Origin: Methylococcales bacterium
GTDB lineage: Bacteria > Pseudomonadota > Gammaproteobacteria > Methylococcales > Methylomonadaceae
Assembly: GCA_009692395.1 (NCBI GenBank)
Contig: SHZG01000009.1
Span: 1 to 24,937 of the forward strand
DNA length: 24,937 bases
Direction: 5' to 3'
Shown here: positions 7,550 to 14,945 of the stretch, one piece after another
Position numbering within the stretch: the first letter of the stretch is position 1
Layout: each line of letters opens with the position of its first letter
The notes under the pieces: generated by a model
Seen by the model: only the letters and a program-made list of their open reading frames with translations
What the model was told of the DNA's origin: nothing
Databases searched by the model: none
Program-made: the position numbers and the translations under genes

Positions 7550-8498
7550 AACCATCGAACAAATTCCTGTTATTGTCATTAGTGGTTTTTTGGGGAGCGG
7601 CAAAACCACGCTGCTCAATTCATTGCTCAATCATTTGCCAAAAACGGCGGTGATTATCAATGAATTCGGCACAACACCTATCGACCAGCAATTACTCAAA
7701 AAACAGGGAATGCCTGTGGCAACCATCGTCGGCGGTTGTTTGTGTTGCCAAACCCGCGATGCGTTAATGCCGATGCTCAAAAATTTACGCATGGCGTGGG
7801 AAAGCAACGCCGAAAAACCCTTTGATTGCGTGATTATCGAAACCAGCGGCGTAGCAAATCCTGAACCTGTACTGGATATTTTATTGAGACAACGCTGGTT
7901 ATCGGCGCGTTATCGGTTGGAAGGCGTGATTGCCACCGTGTCCGCAACTCTAAGCACGGACACCTTAGCACGGTTTCCACAGATTCAAGCTCAACTCGCG
8001 TGGGCGGATACTGTGGTAATAACGCATACCGATTTAGCCGACATGTCGCAGATTGAAGCCTTAACAGCCACGTTACAACATCTTGCACCTACTGCGACCA
8101 AAATAAATGCAGTGCAAGGTGTAGTATTGCCCAGTGTGTTATTGGCATTTCCTCAAAAAAGTGGTTATACGCCTGAACATAATCCAGCCGAATTAACCGC
8201 GCACCGTTTTAAAAGTATCAGCCTGCAATTGGAACAGCGCGTTGCACGGCAACATTTAGAAACTGTTTTAAGTGACTTATTGCAAAAATACAGTGAACAG
8301 TTAGTGCGCGTAAAAGGCGTGGTTTATACGCTTGAACACGCTGAACCATTGGTTGTACAAGGTGCAAATGGACGATTATATCCGACTGTTGTGTTAGCCG
8401 CGCGCGAATCAGATGATACGATTGGACGATTAGTCGTTATTACCGATGGCGATATTGTGCATTTGACTGAGGAATTAATGGCTCGCTTGCGTGCTTAA
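7536..8498 (+). CDS. COG0523 (G3E) GTPase, CobW-like
   Basis: This is the third G3E GTPase of the block. From the ATG at 7536 it is 320 residues, with Walker A GFLGSGKT (17-24), INEFG (41-45), GCLCC metal motif (67-71), ETSGVANPEPV, a degenerate HTDL specificity motif, and a CobW C-terminal domain near the end. I chose 7536 because GGAAA stands 5 bases upstream and the N-terminus is then of usual length. The longer reading from 7500 overlaps fhcA by 50 bases and lacks a ribosome site. The overlap with fhcA indicates translational coupling. The next gene is cobO, so a cobalt/corrinoid role like that suggested for CobW is possible, as is metal loading of the FhcA-like protein. Confidence 0.87.
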   Translation: MNQAKTIEQIPVIVISGFLGSGKTTLLNSLLNHLPKTAVIINEFGTTPIDQQLLKKQGMPVATIVGGCLCCQTRDALMPMLKNLRMAWESNAEKPFDCVIIETSGVANPEPVLDILLRQRWLSARYRLEGVIATVSATLSTDTLARFPQIQAQLAWADTVVITHTDLADMSQIEALTATLQHLAPTATKINAVQGVVLPSVLLAFPQKSGYTPEHNPAELTAHRFKSISLQLEQRVARQHLETVLSDLLQKYSEQLVRVKGVVYTLEHAEPLVVQGANGRLYPTVVLAARESDDTIGRLVVITDGDIVHLTEELMARLRA

Positions 8499-8555
8499 CG
8501 CTCGTAATGCGATAAGATAGGCTATTTAACTTTAAGGCCACAGAGGGAATAACTA

Positions 8556-9092
8556 ATGAAATCCAGAGACAGACGACGCGGCTTAGTCGTTGTGAACACG
8601 GGAACAGGCAAAGGCAAATCATCGAGCGCGTTCGGTATGGTATTCCGCGCCGCAGGGTGGGGATTGAAAATATGCGTGATTCAATACATCAAAGGGCAAT
8701 GGCAAACTGGCGAACAAAAAGCCGCTGAACATTTTGATAATATCGAATGGCACGCGTTAGGCGATGGCTTTACTTGGGATACTAAAAATCCTGAACAGGA
8801 TATTAAAACCAGTCGAGAAATTTGGGAACTCAGCAAACAAAAAATGCTGTCGGGTGAATTTGATGTGGTGTTGCTTGATGAGATCAATTATTGCTGTGGT
8901 TATAATTGGATTTCAGGTGAAGAAATCGCCGATTTTATTACCAATCACAAACCCACATGGCAACATTTAATTTTAACAGGGCGCAATGCTGCCCCTGAAG
9001 TGATAGCTATTGCCGACACCGTGACGGACATGACGATGGTTAAACACGCCTACCAGCAAGGTATTAAGGCAGAACAAGGCATTGAATTTTAA
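8556..9092 (+). CDS. cobO: Cob(I)yrinic acid a,c-diamide adenosyltransferase (BtuR/CobO type)
   Basis: CobO transfers the 5'-deoxyadenosyl group of ATP to the cobalt of corrinoids, giving adenosylcobalamin precursors. The 178-residue protein has the family P-loop TGTGKGKSSSAFGM (residues 15-28), the VIQYIKGQWQTGE segment and the LDEINYCCGYNWI active-site region, and ends with the usual TGR...A...VTDMT stretch. It lacks the 20 or so extra N-terminal residues of some CobO proteins, as BtuR variants also do. AGAGGGA precedes the ATG by 7 bases. It lies 57 bases after a CobW-like gene, outside the main cobalamin island to the right. Confidence 0.95.
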   Translation: MKSRDRRRGLVVVNTGTGKGKSSSAFGMVFRAAGWGLKICVIQYIKGQWQTGEQKAAEHFDNIEWHALGDGFTWDTKNPEQDIKTSREIWELSKQKMLSGEFDVVLLDEINYCCGYNWISGEEIADFITNHKPTWQHLILTGRNAAPEVIAIADTVTDMTMVKHAYQQGIKAEQGIEF

Positions 9093-9111
9093 CTTTCATT
9101 GCTGAATGCTG

Positions 9112-9141
9112 TTAATTAACATAAAATTCAACGTTTATAAT
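9112..9141 (+). promoter_or_regulatory. Putative promoter of the small membrane protein gene
   Basis: TATAAT at 9136-9141 is a perfect -10. A weak TTAATT (9112-9117) stands 18 bases upstream. The distance to the ATG at 9166 fits a short leader with AGG at 9155-9157. Confidence 0.35.
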
Positions 9142-9165
9142 CAAACAATTATATAGGTGCTTAAA

Positions 9166-9570
9166 ATGTCAGAAGAAGAACAACCAGAAAAAATATCAGA
9201 AGCACAAAAATTAATATACGCCGTTATTGGTGTATTTGTCGTCGGCTTTGCTTTAGTTTGGATGAGTAAAGACGATGCAGCAAAGGGGAAAGGCGATAAT
9301 GCTGCCGCCGCTGTCATGAGAAATTATGTCGCGATGCAAGAAATGGCAACGCACAAATGTACCAGTATTGTGAGTGAAAAAACAGGCGAACAGGTGTATT
9401 TTCCTACTGAAACTAAAACCGATAAAGAAACCTATGTCACACTGATATGGGCGGGCGAAAATGCGCAAAAAGGCGGCTTTAAAACGGCTTCATGCACATT
9501 GAATGGTCAATTAGGCGGGATTTCTGAATTGGTTATTGATGGTAAAGAAATCATCAAGAAAAACATCTAA
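9166..9570 (+). CDS. Hypothetical membrane-anchored protein
   Basis: This protein has 134 residues from the ATG at 9166 (AGG six bases upstream; an in-frame GTG at 9157 is less likely). A short acidic N-terminus (SEEEQPEKISEAQ) is followed by one hydrophobic segment (about residues 17-33, IYAVIGVFVVGFALVWM). A hydrophilic, probably periplasmic domain follows, with two cysteines (THKCTS and TASCTL) that may form a disulfide. I do not recognise the family. The domain between the cysteines has a regular alternating pattern suggesting a small beta-rich fold. It appears monocistronic with its own promoter, and converges on the ferredoxin gene. Confidence 0.7.
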   Translation: MSEEEQPEKISEAQKLIYAVIGVFVVGFALVWMSKDDAAKGKGDNAAAAVMRNYVAMQEMATHKCTSIVSEKTGEQVYFPTETKTDKETYVTLIWAGENAQKGGFKTASCTLNGQLGGISELVIDGKEIIKKNI

Positions 9571-9584
9571 CCATTTGTTGTAGG

Positions 9585-9638
9585 GGTAGTGTATTAAATC
9601 TGTTAATTTTTCGCTAATGACAGGTTTAACCCACTACC
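9585..9638. mobile_element. 54-bp MITE-like element with IS1-family-type ends
   Basis: The 18-base left end GGTAGTGTATTAAATCTG (9585-9602) and the inverted right end at 9621-9638 (reverse complement GGTAGTGGGTTAAACCTG) match each other at 15 of 18 positions. They match the 18-base terminus of the IS1-family element at 24793-24810 (GGTAGTGGGTTAAATCTG) at 16 and 17 positions. Only 18 bases lie between. No target duplication is evident. It lies between two convergent genes and may double as a bidirectional terminator hairpin. Confidence 0.65.
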
Positions 9639-9644
9639 TAAGCG

Positions 9645-9893
9645 TTATACAGCGGTTAGCTTTAAATATTTTTCATACAAAGATTCGTTGTCTTCGACAT
9701 GAGCTGCGTCTTTAGTGATGCAATCGACGGGACATACTTCAACGCATTGCGGTGTGCCGTGATGACCAACACATTCAGTGCATAACTCAGGGTCGATGAT
9801 ATAAATATCTTCGCCTTGGCTAATCGCGCCATTCGGGCATTCTGGCTCACACACATCACAGTTGATGCACTCTTCGTGGATAATTAATGACAT
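9645..9893 (-). CDS. yfhL: YfhL-type 2[4Fe-4S] ferredoxin
   Basis: This is an 82-residue soluble electron carrier. The first cluster motif is CINCDVCEPECP (residues 9-20). The second starts at CTECVGHHGTPQCVEVCP, with the insertion between cysteines typical of the YfhL/AlvinFdx group. The C-terminal extension also fits this family. AGGAAAA precedes the ATG. The electron partner is unknown. It lies alone between two convergent or unrelated genes, so context gives no pathway; reductive steps in cobalamin or C1 metabolism are possible but not shown. Confidence 0.93.
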   Translation of the reverse strand: MSLIIHEECINCDVCEPECPNGAISQGEDIYIIDPELCTECVGHHGTPQCVEVCPVDCITKDAAHVEDNESLYEKYLKLTAV

Positions 9894-9938
9894 GATTTTC
9901 CTAACTAATGGGTAATGGATAAGTTTTGTGGTTATGAA

Positions 9939-10718
9939 TTATTGAAGCGAACGCAACCAGCCCAAACTGTCAGCTGTTGTGCCGATAGGTTTATATTCTG
10001 CCCCCAGCCAACCTGTATAATTTGATTGCTCAATCACGATAAACAATTGCTGAAAATCACGTTTCCCTGTCTTGGGTTGCCCGCGATTCGGGCTATCGGC
10101 AAATTGAATATGCCCTATTTTATCAGCATATTGGCGAATAAACTGTGCTGGATTTTCGCCCATTCGACTCGCATGATAAATAGCATACTGCATGAGCAGA
10201 TTGGGATGTTTCAATTCAGCCAATACTGCCAACATTTGTGCACCGCTGTGAATAATAAAGGCAGGCATATCGTGAGTATTAATCGCTTCAAACACGGTTT
10301 TAATGCCCAGCGGCGCAAACGTATCAGCGGCGAGTAGCAGATTATCTTTAAACGTTTGCGTGTAATCGGCTAACCGCGTGTTATCAAAACACCGCCCTGC
10401 TAATATATTAATCGCTGCGGGTTTTCATAGTGTTGCATAGTCTACAGCTTGCGCCAACGCGTAACGAAACTGCTGACGTTTTTCAGGCACACAGGCTAAC
10501 CCTTCCCCGCCCAGCATTAAATCATCGGCGGCGACGTTAAATAATACCAGCTTTAAGCCATTGTTCTGCAACACTTTTTGTAATGTTTTTTGACTTAACT
10601 CGTAGGGAAATTGTATTTCTACTGCCGTAAAGCCTTGCTGTTTAGCGGCTTTAAATCGGTCGATAAGTTCTAATTCAGTAAATAATAAACTTAGATTTGC
10701 GGTAAATTTGAGCTTCAT
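9939..10718 (-). pseudogene. hyi: Hydroxypyruvate isomerase, interrupted by one in-frame TGA
   Basis: Reading 10718 down to 9939 gives one continuous frame of about 260 codons, the normal Hyi length, with a single TGA at 10425-10427 (codon 98). The part before it (LKFTANLSLLFTELELIDRF) and after it (INILAGRCFDNTRL, AINTHDMPAFII, DKIGHIQFADSPNRG, GWLGAEYKP) both match hydroxypyruvate isomerase, a TIM-barrel enzyme interconverting hydroxypyruvate and tartronate semialdehyde. Alignment with E. coli Hyi by eye suggests a leucine codon became TGA (TTA to TGA). There is no frameshift and no other damage, so the lesion is recent or a sequencing error. Traces of the glxR 3' end lie directly upstream, its stop overlapping the hyi ATG. 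Confidence 0.85.
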
Positions 10719-10723
10719 TTTTT

Positions 10724-10738
10724 GGTGTATAATTTAAT
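10724..10738. repeat. Direct repeat flanking the cobalamin island, left copy
   Basis: GGTGTATAATTTAAT matches GGTGTATAACTTAAT at 24369-24383 in the same orientation, 14 of 15 bases. Read on the minus strand it is ATT AAA TTA TAC ACC followed by AAA AAA TGA. This is the end of glxR (IKLYT) with a stop that overlaps the hyi start codon. It therefore looks like a target-site duplication. Confidence 0.65.
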
Positions 10739-10739
10739 A

Positions 10740-10830
10740 AACTTGAAGACACTGTGTTAATATTCTCAAAAATATCGTTAATTCAAGCCCTATGGGGGGT
10801 TCATAGATACAGCATCTTGAAAGGCATTGG
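10740..10830 (+). repeat. Terminal inverted repeat of the cobalamin island, left copy
   Basis: This 91-base sequence starting AACTTGAAGACA and ending GAAAGGCATTGG recurs inverted at 24275-24363. By eye the match is about 77 of 91 positions with two short indels. The two copies face inward and enclose cysG and the whole minus-strand cobalamin array. Both copies read as open codons in part (VLIFSK...Q.LWG), so they may be ends of a decayed IS gene. No transposase domain is recognised. Confidence 0.7.
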
Positions 10831-11491
10831 GAACACCCTCCTGTTTTTATTAGGCTTATTGTACCCACAAATAACGATAATATCGCGTATTCGTAGACAC
10901 ACGCTATTTAACAGTCTTTTTGTTCACGCAAAACTTAGCCATATCCTTTAGCAAAGGGCAAACACCGCCATTATCCCTCCCTTCGCGTTTTTGCCACTGT
11001 AGAGTGCCATTGCGTATCTTTGCCGATTGTTGCGTTCGTTGTTCCGGTGTCTAGCGTCTCGTTGCCATGTTGTGCCTTCAAAAATAGTAACGGTGAGCTG
11101 TAACTCTTGATACGCCTAGTCTAAATAATCGATAAATCCATAAGAAGAGAGGTTGCGTTTAATTATTTAGCAACAAGTCTAGTAACATAGCTAGAATGTA
11201 CAATCTCGTTATGCGGTGAAGCCCATTTTAACCCCGCATGGTGAGTATGATTTCGCAGATGAAATAATAGCAATCCCATCGGATTGTAAGTTCTCAAAAA
11301 ATGCTTCTAAAAGGAGTCAAAATTTGAGAGATTGAAAATCGCTTATAGTCCTTTATGGACAATAGAGTAGCTAAAATACCGTAGTACTTTAGATTCTTTT
11401 GTTTATTAGTCCCCGATAGTTTTGCCTACAGACTTTGCAACAGAACCCACCCATAATACAAATTTTTATTATTAAAGAGTTTTTCAAACTA
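10831..11491. other. Gene-free stretch upstream of cysG
   Basis: About 660 bases contain no ORF with recognisable homology or a convincing ribosome site. A short ORF at 10754-10951 only extends the inverted repeat and is not credible. A six-base hairpin (ATGCGG at 11211, CCGCAT at 11234) is the only local structure noticed. The stretch may be decayed mobile-element sequence plus the cysG promoter and leader; AAAGAG near 11475 is a distant candidate ribosome site. Confidence 0.5.
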
Positions 11492-12880
11492 ATGGATTAT
11501 CTCCCCCTATTTATAAAATTACATCAGCAACCTTGCCTAGTTATCGGTGCAGGAGGCATTGCCGCGCGTAAAATAGAACTGCTCGCCAGTGCAGGAGCGA
11601 AAATTACCGTAGTAGCCCTTGATTTTAGCGATTCTGTGCATGAAATGCAGACTAAATACCAACTTACATTACTGCAAAAACCATTTGATCAAAGCGATAT
11701 AAAAGGCTTTAAATTAGTCATTTCAGCCACTAATAATAGCGAAATAAATGGTAGGGTAGCGGAAGCTGCTAATGCTAGCGGTATTTTAGTGAATGTGGTG
11801 GATAGTCCTGCGCTTTGTAGCTTTATTTTTCCAGCGATTATCGATCGCTCACCTATCGTTGCTGCCGTTTCATCGGGTGGTGCATCCCCTGTTTTAGCGC
11901 GTCTATTAAGAGCGCGTCTTGAAAGCACGATTCCTCATCAATATGGGCAGTTAGCGCAACTTGCGGAAAAGTTCAGACCAGACGTTAAAAATGCGATTCA
12001 ACAACCTGCCAGACGGCGGATATTTTGGGAAGGCGTGTTACAAGGAAAAATTGCAGAATTAGTTTTTTCAGGTCAGCAGCAGCAAGCTGAGGAAAGTTTA
12101 CAACAAGCTATTGTGAATGCAGATAATCAAAACACACCCTCAGTAGGCGAAGTCTATTTAGTAGGTGCAGGGCCAGGCGACCCCGATTTATTAACCTTTA
12201 GAGCATTGAGACTGATGCAGCAAGCCGATGTGGTGGTTTATGACCGTTTAGTATCGCCTGCTATATTGGATTTAGTTAGACGTGATGCGACTAAACTGTA
12301 TGTCGGGAAACAACGTAACAATCACAGTGTCCCCCAAGAATCCATCAATGAATTGCTGGTCGATTTAGCTAAACAAGGCAAACGAGTCGTGCGTTTAAAA
12401 GGCGGCGATCCGTTTATTTTTGGACGGGGCGGCGAAGAGATTGCCACTCTAATGGAAGAAGGTATTAGCTTTCAAGTTGTTCCTGGTATTACCGCCGCGT
12501 CAGGGTGTGCGACTTATGCAGGCATTCCTTTAACACACCGAGATCATGCCCAATCAGTGACCTTTGTGACAGGGCATTTAAAAGACAATACCATTGATCT
12601 CAATTGGCATCATTTGGCATTGCCTAATCAAACCGTCGTTATTTATATGGGATTAGTGGGTTTAGCTAAAATTTGTGCCGCATTAATCGCACATGGCGCG
12701 GCACAAGATTTACCCATTGCCTTAGTCGAACAAGGTACGATGGCAGAACAACGCGTATACACTGGCACATTATCGACATTGCCCGACATGATTGCCTCAC
12801 GAATGGTACACGCACCGACATTGATAATTATCGGCACGGTGGTTAATTTACGTCCGCAATTAAAGTGGTTTGACGACTAA
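11492..12880 (+). CDS. cysG: Siroheme synthase (uroporphyrinogen III methyltransferase / precorrin-2 dehydrogenase / ferrochelatase)
   Basis: CysG makes precorrin-2 from uroporphyrinogen III and can oxidise it to sirohydrochlorin, the cobalt acceptor of the early-insertion B12 route, and chelate iron for siroheme. From the ATG at 11492 it is 463 residues, close to E. coli's 457; the upstream in-frame extension to 11435 is not typical. The N-terminal dehydrogenase/chelatase part has the NAD site VIGAGGIAARK (about 17-27) and SSGGASPVLARLLR. The C-terminal methyltransferase part has VGAGPGDPDLLT and RLKGGDPFIFGRGGEE. It feeds the divergent-strand cobalamin array, with which it converges tail to tail, one base between stop codons. 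Confidence 0.95.
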   Translation: MDYLPLFIKLHQQPCLVIGAGGIAARKIELLASAGAKITVVALDFSDSVHEMQTKYQLTLLQKPFDQSDIKGFKLVISATNNSEINGRVAEAANASGILVNVVDSPALCSFIFPAIIDRSPIVAAVSSGGASPVLARLLRARLESTIPHQYGQLAQLAEKFRPDVKNAIQQPARRRIFWEGVLQGKIAELVFSGQQQQAEESLQQAIVNADNQNTPSVGEVYLVGAGPGDPDLLTFRALRLMQQADVVVYDRLVSPAILDLVRRDATKLYVGKQRNNHSVPQESINELLVDLAKQGKRVVRLKGGDPFIFGRGGEEIATLMEEGISFQVVPGITAASGCATYAGIPLTHRDHAQSVTFVTGHLKDNTIDLNWHHLALPNQTVVIYMGLVGLAKICAALIAHGAAQDLPIALVEQGTMAEQRVYTGTLSTLPDMIASRMVHAPTLIIIGTVVNLRPQLKWFDD

Positions 12881-12881
12881 A

Positions 12882-13232
12882 TTACGCACCATTAATCTGA
12901 GTCGCCCGATGGTAAATCAACTCTTCCACTGGCTTACCTGCGACCAAATGCTCATCAATAATGCGCTGTAAGTTTTCAGGAGTTACGTTGTAATACCAGA
13001 TACCATCAGGTTGAATACACACCAGCGGCCCTGATGTACAGGTTGCAAAACACTGTGTTCGGGTGCGTTTCACCCGCAACGCCCCTTTATCAATACCCGC
13101 CGCTTTAAACTTTTCACCCATTTGTTCAAAAAGAGCCTGCGCTTCACCGTTTTCAGTGCAACGCGCGCCTGTGCAAATCAGCAAATGGCGATTGTAATCA
13201 CCTAATTTGGGTTTTTCTTTTAACTCACTCAT
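12882..13232 (-). CDS. (2Fe-2S) thioredoxin-like ferredoxin
   Basis: This 116-residue protein has the thioredoxin-like [2Fe-2S] ferredoxin pattern. Cysteines stand at 20 and 25 (ICTGARC), then 61 and 65 (QCFATC), plus 72. The late GPLVCIQPDGIWYYNVTPE is the conserved end of the fold. GGAG lies six bases before the ATG at 13232, and the start overlaps the cobJ stop by eight bases. Genes of this kind often close cobalamin clusters. A likely job is electron supply to a reductive or redox step of corrin synthesis, but the partner is not known. Confidence 0.88.
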   Translation of the reverse strand: MSELKEKPKLGDYNRHLLICTGARCTENGEAQALFEQMGEKFKAAGIDKGALRVKRTRTQCFATCTSGPLVCIQPDGIWYYNVTPENLQRIIDEHLVAGKPVEELIYHRATQINGA

Positions 13233-14553
13233 GGCTAGCTCCACAGACTTCTGTCAAATCATGCTGATAAGTCGCCAAACACGCGGCATTCGCATCAACC
13301 AGCCACAGATTAAAAACGCTTTGCCCATGCGCATCAATAAACTGCACACCAAACGCTTTATCACCGCGTTGCACAAACCACGCCCGTACCACTTTTTGCC
13401 ATTCAATGTGCAGATGAAAATGGGCATTGACGATACTGAGACGGTTATTTTTTAGCTCCAATTCATTGCCGTGAATGAATAATTCCGACACTGCGCCGCT
13501 GTTATTACGCACCACCGCGCGTAACGAACCCCACTGTTTTATTGCCAACAACAGCGCGTGTATTTTCTCTGCCTGCACTGCGTGTGCGGAAAATAATCCC
13601 GCTGAATCGTCTGATGTAGCGGCAGCAACGGCTTCTAAAACTTCACCTAATGGACGACAAAAATACTCCGCTGCATTCATTAATGAAGCCGAAGGCGATT
13701 CACGCAAATAACCGCGTACATAAGCATACCAACCCGTTAAGCCCATGCTTAACGAACGCCCCGCCTTTTCTCCTGACAAGGTTTCGCCCGATTGCGCGTC
13801 GTATTTATTGGCATAACCACGCGGTGTCACCATCAATCCAGACCGCATAAAGGTACTGCTGTTACCGATTAATACCGTGGTCAACATACCAATATCGCAT
13901 TCTGCCATTTCAGCCAGTGTCACTAACTGAATATTCTGCCGATCCCGATAGCCTGATTTCACAATCGCCACAGGGGTTTCTGGGCTACGATAACGCAACA
14001 AAATTTTCTGCGCTTCAATAATATGCTGTGTGCGTCGCCCACTTTTTGGGTTATACAGCGCGACCACAAAATCACCCTGTGCCGCACTTTCTAAACGCCC
14101 CGCGATAACTGTCCAAGGCGTTAATAAATCCGATAAGGAAATAGAACAAAAATCATGCGTCAACGGCGCACCAACTAATGCTGCACAACTAGACAGCGCG
14201 GTACTGCCTGTCACCACTTCAACTTGAATATCGCTATCAAGAGTCCAACCGTTTTCCAATAGATATTCATAGGTTGGCCCTGCCATGCCATACACACCAA
14301 TATCGCCCGACGAAATTAATGCCACGATATTGCCTTGTTGTGCATAATGATACGCCTCAATACTGCGGTCTAACTCTTCCGTCATGCCTTTTCTAATCAC
14401 GACTTTGCCTTCCAATAAGTCATCGACTAACTTAATGTAAGTGCTATAACCGATAACGACATCCGCTTCAGCAATCGCTTCACGCGCCCGAAATGTCATG
14501 TGTTCATGTGCGCCTGGCCCTATACCGACCAATAAAATTTTTCCTGCTTTCAT
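13225..14553 (-). CDS. cobJ: Precorrin-3B C17-methyltransferase fused to a HemS/ChuX-like domain
   Basis: Residues 1 to about 250 form a complete CobJ/CbiH SAM methyltransferase that methylates C17 with ring contraction: VGIGPGAHEHMTFRA at 9-23, SSGDIGVYGMAGP at 81-93, ALYNPKSGRR. Residues about 288-430 resemble one half of the hemin-binding HemS/HmuS/ChuX fold: LGEVLEAVAA (302-311), WGSLRAVVRNN (341-351), and HIEWQKVVRAWFV followed by GVQFIDAHGQSVFNLWL (402-418). That family binds heme or its breakdown products. The fusion thus adds a candidate tetrapyrrole-holding domain, unlike the [4Fe-4S] tail of CbiH60. Start and stop overlap both neighbours. Confidence 0.9.
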   Translation of the reverse strand: MKAGKILLVGIGPGAHEHMTFRAREAIAEADVVIGYSTYIKLVDDLLEGKVVIRKGMTEELDRSIEAYHYAQQGNIVALISSGDIGVYGMAGPTYEYLLENGWTLDSDIQVEVVTGSTALSSCAALVGAPLTHDFCSISLSDLLTPWTVIAGRLESAAQGDFVVALYNPKSGRRTQHIIEAQKILLRYRSPETPVAIVKSGYRDRQNIQLVTLAEMAECDIGMLTTVLIGNSSTFMRSGLMVTPRGYANKYDAQSGETLSGEKAGRSLSMGLTGWYAYVRGYLRESPSASLMNAAEYFCRPLGEVLEAVAAATSDDSAGLFSAHAVQAEKIHALLLAIKQWGSLRAVVRNNSGAVSELFIHGNELELKNNRLSIVNAHFHLHIEWQKVVRAWFVQRGDKAFGVQFIDAHGQSVFNLWLVDANAACLATYQHDLTEVCGASHE

Positions 14554-14945
14554 TCTGCTATCCTCGCAATGGACACCGTGGCATTTTTGCCATCTGTGCC
14601 TAAATATTTATGTTTTTCGATGAGTAAATCGTGCATTTCAGTGTGTGCCGCGAGTAATGCCGCCGCTTCTGCCACCGCTGGCGTGCCCATGTATTTCTGC
14701 ACCACGACGGAAGGATTCGGCACAATGACTTTTGCTAATTCATCGGCTGAATAAAACTGCAACGCCCAGCCGTGTTTTTCTGCCAATGCCAATAATGCCA
14801 CTTCATCATTTTTTTTATCAATACTGGCTAAACCTGCAACCGCCAAAACGTCTAACTCAGCCAGAATTAATGCCTGTGACAACGCGGTTTCTAAGGTTGC
14901 CAAACTCACATTACGGTCACAGCCCATGCCAACCATCACTTTCAT
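14550..14945 (-). CDS. cobE: CobE/CbiG C-terminal-domain protein
   Basis: This 131-residue protein corresponds to the C-terminal domain of CbiG, also found alone as CobE in B12 clusters. The N-terminus has MGCDRNVSLATLETAL, the conserved G.GC.R motif; LASIDKKNDEVALLALA follows, and VSIARI ends it. The biochemical role of the domain is unclear. It overlaps cbiG by four bases (ATGA), as expected for a gene split of a usually fused protein, and overlaps cobJ by four bases as well. Confidence 0.88.
   Translation of the reverse strand: MKVMVGMGCDRNVSLATLETALSQALILAELDVLAVAGLASIDKKNDEVALLALAEKHGWALQFYSADELAKVIVPNPSVVVQKYMGTPAVAEAAALLAAHTEMHDLLIEKHKYLGTDGKNATVSIARIAE

Noticed and set aside
10425..10427. 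Possible selenocysteine or read-through TGA in hyi
   Set aside because: No SECIS-like hairpin was evident downstream and Hyi homologues do not use Cys or Sec there; a nonsense mutation is simpler.
10754..10951. Plus-strand ORF of 65 codons with hydrophobic residues
   Set aside because: Starts inside the left inverted repeat, has no Shine-Dalgarno, and the right repeat copy has a stop shortly after; not a conserved gene.
11211..11239. ATGCGG...CCGCAT hairpin upstream of cysG as a riboswitch or small RNA
   Set aside because: Only a six-base stem with a 17-base loop and no conserved riboswitch motifs; cobalamin aptamer blocks are absent here.
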